From NCBI RefSeq assembly GCF_030272615.1, contig NC_081412.1, positions 664,728,481 through 664,792,480 of the forward strand: DNA of 64,000 bases, read 5' to 3'. Every line of letters begins with the position of its first letter. Position 1 is the stretch's first letter. Positions 59,851 through 64,000 of this stretch are shown here, one piece after another. The stretch is from Cryptomeria japonica. Lineage: Eukaryota; Streptophyta; Pinopsida; Cupressales; Cupressaceae. The notes beneath the pieces are model-generated. The model had not been told where the DNA came from. It searched no databases and worked only from the letters and a program-made list of their open reading frames with translations. A program made the translations under genes and the position numbers.

Positions 59851-60459
59851 TAGAAAATTTGGAAAAAGAAGAAAAATGGGCCAGCTAATGAAGAAAGCAC
59901 CTTACCTATCGAGTTAGGTGCATCTACTTCAAATTAATCAATAAAGGTATGAAGGGACTGCATTCTCTCAAGGTTAGATCTTAATAGTTCCTATTTTATC
60001 ATGTACTTAATTTCAAAATCTGCATAATTAAGATGCATTAGCAAGTTTGAAATTCTATCTAGTCTTTTGGAGTACCAAAGAAGTCGGTAAGTGCAAGAAG
60101 CCTATCTAGTCAGTAAAAGCGTAAAAGGAAGTTAATCGGTTTAGTGGAACCGAGTGCATTTAATGTTTTCTTACCTAACTGCACAAAGCCCGATAAGGTA
60201 AAATGTGTACTTAAAGTTCTTCATGCAGTCATTTTACACTTATCGGTTATCAAAAGATCAAAGCTAAGCGATTCAAAGGCGATCAAACATGTCTCGAGCA
60301 AATTTCAAGGTATTTATACAACAATCTCAAACACATTTTCTAGACCAATTAACCGATCAATATCAGGTGTGAACATCTGCATTATATTTACTAAGTCGAA
60401 AGCATTCTCTGGTTAGTTAAAACCCTAAGCTCTTTTGTTAGTAGGAATCCAAGATTGAA
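59851..60459 (+). other. Spacer between the two ORFs of element E
   Basis: 610 bases without a convincing frame. Contains repeated CGGTTA/ACCGAG words, and GGTTAGTTAAAACCC before the next start. A 90-codon frame (60144-60416) shows no domain. Confidence 0.5.
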
Positions 60460-63400
60460 ATGGCTCCTAAGTTGCAGACACCTGTTGTAGTTGAGACTAT
60501 TGAGAAGCCCTCACTGAAGTATTCCTTACCACCCAAAGTTGCATTTGAACCCGATGAGAAAACTACATTTTATCTTATTCCGGATAGGGTTCTATTGGTT
60601 GAAGATGTCAGATTCTACACTAAGTGACGTGTTGAAGAGTTTGGTCATACTGAGATCAAGGACATGTATGTTGAGTTATGTACCGATGGAATCCTAGATA
60701 GAAAGTATGAGCATATCAAAGTCAAGGGATTGACCAAAGCCCTAACCTACCCTTGAGTTTTCGAACCCCAATGGGTTAAATTTGTTTTGAGCAGAGTTCA
60801 TGATGACTTTATGTTGTTAGAGGAGCAACCATTCAAAATCACAAAGGATATCATTCACATAATAACCAGATACCCTATATACGACCATGCTCGAGCACAG
60901 AAAATGATTTCATAGAAGGAATTGATAAGTTTAACCGGAGTTGAATCTGATTGCAGAGGTCTTAAATTAAATAATGTTATAGATGCAGAGCTAAAGTTTG
61001 CAATTAGAGTCATCGGTTATTGTTTCTTTCAATCGGCAAGGGAAAATAGTGTACCATGTGTAGTTGTAGATTTGGCCTACAAGATTGTGAAAAAGGGTAT
61101 GAAGATTGATCTATATGAAGTGTTGTTGAAAAATCTATTTGAAAATCTCAAGACTATAAGGAAACCTAAGAAGAATAACTCGGAAAACACACTAAAGTTT
61201 GGGTCACTCTTAGTGTGCATGTTTTTCTATTTTCAGAAATTCTTCCCATCAGTCGGTAAAATAGTTTGGCAGTTACACCGACCAATCACCCATCAAATAA
61301 ATGACTTTATCAATCAGTTAGGTGATAATTTCAAAGAGATAATGGATGATTACTTCAGCAAATTTCAAGAAAAGATGCATAACAGGTACAGAATCCCACC
61401 TCAGTTAGTGGAAAAATATAAGGATGATATATGTTTTGAAGTGGACACCAACTACTGTTATGTCAATGCAGTAGAACCTAGAACTCAATCTCTACCATCT
61501 ATGGGTTATGAGATAGATCTTGATATTTCTCAACAACAGATAGATGCCTTTTTGACACTTCCAAGGCATGCTACCGAGATTAGGAATGGTAACTATGAAG
61601 AGGGCAAAGAAAAAGTAAAAATGAGCATAGTAGTACCAAAGGCTACAAGAAAAGCCACTAAAATGATCAAAGTGCTAACTGAGAAATTTGGAGAAGGTTC
61701 TACCTCCACACCTACTAAGTCAACAGGTAGGAAGGATGATCAACTATCAATTGAAGAAGAATTTGAGGCTCAAGAAGAAGCCATCACTCTGAGCACCGAG
61801 TTGCCAAAGGGCAAAATTTTGAAAAGGAAAAAACAAGATACAACAAAGGTATCAATGACTCCTCTAGTGAAGCACCCCAACACTAGATCATCTGCAGTAT
61901 CACCCGGTAAGAGGCAGAAAAATGTTGAATTGCCTAAAGTTACAAGAACCTATAAGAAGTCAACCAGGAGACTCATTTTGAATAAAGAGTCAAGTGCCAC
62001 AGAATCTGAAGATGCAAACAAATATCAGATTGTTAAAAGCATAAAGGAAGATGTACACAGTGTGGACAATTTTTGCACAAATCTGAAACAATATGGTGGA
62101 TTTGGGTCATTCAAGTATGTAAAATATGACTCTCAGACGAAAGAAGAAAAGAGGCAAATAGAAGAGTTAGTAGTATGTACACTTCTCAAATTCTGAGTAG
62201 TTCCACTGGAAGTAACTGATTTTCTTCCAAAAGCATTATACTCTCATATTGACAATAGATGGAAATATGCTATGGACTCGGAGAAGCAGATAAGAGAAAG
62301 AGTTTTGGTACATCTCTTTCTAGACATGTCAGTAGATGATAGTAGAAATCATTTGAAAAACTACCAGACAAATTTTCAAGTAAAGCAAAGGGCCTTGAAA
62401 ATGATGAATGGACTTTATCTTGAAGTAGAAAAGGAAACCAAAGAAAAATGGCAAGAAATTTTTCGCATTTAGACTGAAGAACCTCAAGGTGAAGTTGAAA
62501 TAGTTAACATCACCGAGCAAGATCCTACTTCAACTATTCAACTAGATGAGGATATCATGGACACTGAGGCACAAGAAGAAGAAATGATAGAAGGAAATGC
62601 CTACGCCAAACTAGTATCCAACGAATCAGTCTTGGAACAAGTCAAGTCCTATCCTTCGGTAAATCAACAAGTTTTAACCGATAAACCTCAAGATGCTGAT
62701 CAAGGCAAAGAGGGTCCACATTCTACAAAAGGAGAATCTACTTCTTAGGCCATCGGGGAACAATCTTCTCAAGCACCTGCAAGCACTGAAACTGTTGCCA
62801 CTGAGACCCCAAGCACAGAATCACCGAAAGACACATCAGAGGCTAAGGGAACCAACAAAAGTGTTGCCTCTACCGAGCAACCTACCGAGGGTGAACAAGC
62901 CTCCAAAGCCATTATACTCGTTCAATCGGTGAAAGCCTCATCATCCAAGGAAAAGAAAGTGAAGACGCATAGTTTCAAGGTAGATATGTCAAAGCCTATT
63001 TATGTTGCCAAATGTTGACATTTCAAAACTGAAAGGGCAAGCACTTATTGAATTCAAAGAACTATGTAAAGCCAAAGCAGAATAAGAAAGACAAATGACT
63101 ATTCAGAAGAAGAACCGAGTACTTCAGAAGGTTAAAGCATTATTGACAAACATGCTACCTGAAGCTACCATGAATAAATATGCTACCATCCATATGCAAC
63201 TAGATGAACTACTCACTAAATTAGAAACATCAGGAGTAGACACATCAAAATACCTTAGCAAGATGAAGGACAAAGAGCTAACTGCCAAAATGATTGAAGA
63301 AGTGCAGAAAGGAATTGCTATAGGTAAAGTCAAGCTTGTTGGACTCATTGCTGAGTTGTCCCCTCAACTCAAACATATTCTTTATTTATTTCAGAAGCTC

Positions 63401-63821
63401 TGTACATATTCATATCAAGCATAAGACCGAAGTCATTGAACAAGAGATTACCAATCTCTCCAATAAGTTGACCACCGAGCCAAATTCTGTTTAGAATTTC
63501 TATACCAAGCTGCAAACTCTTATGGCTCAATAGTTAGAACTTCGGCATGAAGAGCACAAAATAAGGATGGATATCATGACTCTTCAGACCTTATTTATTC
63601 CCCACTTATCATCAGTCCAAGAGCAGATCAACCGAGCTACCCACTTATCCACTCAACTAGAGGGAAGCACATTAGATGGTTTGATTTCACTCTTAGTTGA
63701 TATTATAGCTCAGAATTCCCTAATGGATAGTGTCAAGGATGCACTCTCCACTGCTCTCATCGATGCTAGTACAAAGTATAAATCTATTTTTGACCAGTTG
63801 CCTCCACCTAATGGTAACTAG
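60460..63821 (+). pseudogene. Large unrecognised ORF of element E (about 1,100 codons)
   Basis: ATG 60460 (MAPKLQTPVVVETIEKPSLK) opens a frame with TGA near 60625 and 60754, TAG 60913, then 424 open codons (60922-62196). It continues in the same frame past stops at 62194, 62470 and 62746, then shifts near 63005 and again near 63490 to end at 63821. N-terminal third: globular, with DRVLLVEDVRFYTK and KFVLSRVHDDFMLLEEQPF. Middle: FFPSVGKIVWQLHRPITHQ, then a Ser/Thr/Lys-rich, acidic and basic region (EEEFEAQEEAITL; KGKILKRKKQDTTK). C-terminal part: long helices with coiled-coil look (HMQLDELLTKLETSG). No protease, RT or integrase residues. Even with stops the frame retains protein-like composition, so it was under selection until recently. 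Function unknown; an accessory or gag-like second protein is possible. Confidence 0.65.
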
Positions 63822-63836
63822 TTTTGATGTTTGTCA

Positions 63837-63846
63837 AAAAGGGGGA
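63837..63846 (+). other. Polypurine-like tract of element E
   Basis: AAAAAGGGGGAG follows GATGTTTGTC just after the ORF, the usual context of copia 3' ends. However, the LTR start (TGTTATTATT) does not follow; instead more G-rich sequence (GAGGGAG, CAGGGGGAG at about 63914) continues to 64000. The true 3' LTR must lie beyond the window. Confidence 0.45.
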
Positions 63847-64000
63847 GTGTACCAAGTATAAGAGGGAGTGTACTGAGTAGAATAGAGTATCCGAATGTAC
63901 AATTGAATTTGACAGGGGGAGCATAGAACACAGAGCGGTGAACACCGAGCATTGATCAGAGGAGCATGCAAATTAAGTTATGTACAATATATTGATAAGG

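Larger units (their letters stand above)
57331..64000 (+). mobile_element. LTR element E with gag-like ORF and large unknown ORF
   Basis: The 5' LTR (57331-58521), primer site (58524-58535), gag-like ORF with zinc knuckles (58584-59850), a second very long ORF (60460-63821) and a G-rich polypurine-like tract (63837-63846) follow in that order, then the window ends. No protease, integrase, RT or RNase H motif was found on either strand in 58.5-64 kb. It would thus depend on another element for transposition, like gag-only non-autonomous LTR elements reported in plants, unless pol lies beyond 64000. It interrupts element D. Confidence 0.85.

Overview
The window reads as plant nuclear DNA, most likely from a large, repeat-rich genome such as a conifer (the clade is an inference). 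It is AT-rich. Nearly every recognisable coding stretch belongs to a transposable element: LTR retrotransposons primed by initiator tRNA-Met (TGGTATCAGAGC-like sites), plant LINE fragments, and one DDE-transposase-like gene. Most reading frames carry stops or frameshifts. I see no intact housekeeping gene, tRNA, rRNA or CRISPR array.

Layout, left to right. 1-8.2 kb: a decayed plus-strand DDE-transposase-like gene (278-3172, two introns visible) faces a minus-strand gene of about ten exons and unknown function (8147-5525). A short 359-bp satellite array (3801-4989) lies between their 3' ends, and a 29-bp CpG-rich minisatellite lies just upstream of the second gene. 8.6-17.3 kb: LINE remains on both strands (RNase H, zinc-binding domain, reverse transcriptase), an unrecognised 205-aa ORF ahead of a LINE-type tail, a large TA microsatellite and small tandem duplications. 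17.3-26.8 kb: a plus-strand LTR fragment with a primer-binding-like site, a full-structure but dead minus-strand Ty3/gypsy element (18371-26174) whose 5' LTR holds a 102-bp LINE tail flanked by an 18-bp target duplication, and a separate LTR remnant. 26.8-39.4 kb: mostly non-coding, with a leucine-rich-repeat fragment, a possible LTR, and a 1.3-kb retroposon with a 16-bp target-site duplication and an unrecognised broken ORF.

39.4-64 kb is a nest of at least five LTR retrotransposons. Copia element A (plus) is interrupted inside its reverse transcriptase region by copia element B (minus). B is interrupted in its RNase H by C, a 2.8-kb non-autonomous element with 368-bp LTRs. D, a second copy of the B family, lies in the 3' region of A and is cut by E (plus), which runs off the right edge. 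The B and C insertions can be proved by joining host reading frames and by 5-bp target duplications.

Element E is the most unusual object. After its LTR and primer site it carries a coiled-coil gag-like ORF with five CCHC-type zinc knuckles and then, instead of protease, integrase or RT, a roughly 1,100-codon ORF that I do not recognise, ending at a G-rich tract. It and the convergent gene pair at 1-8 kb are the best candidates for something undescribed.
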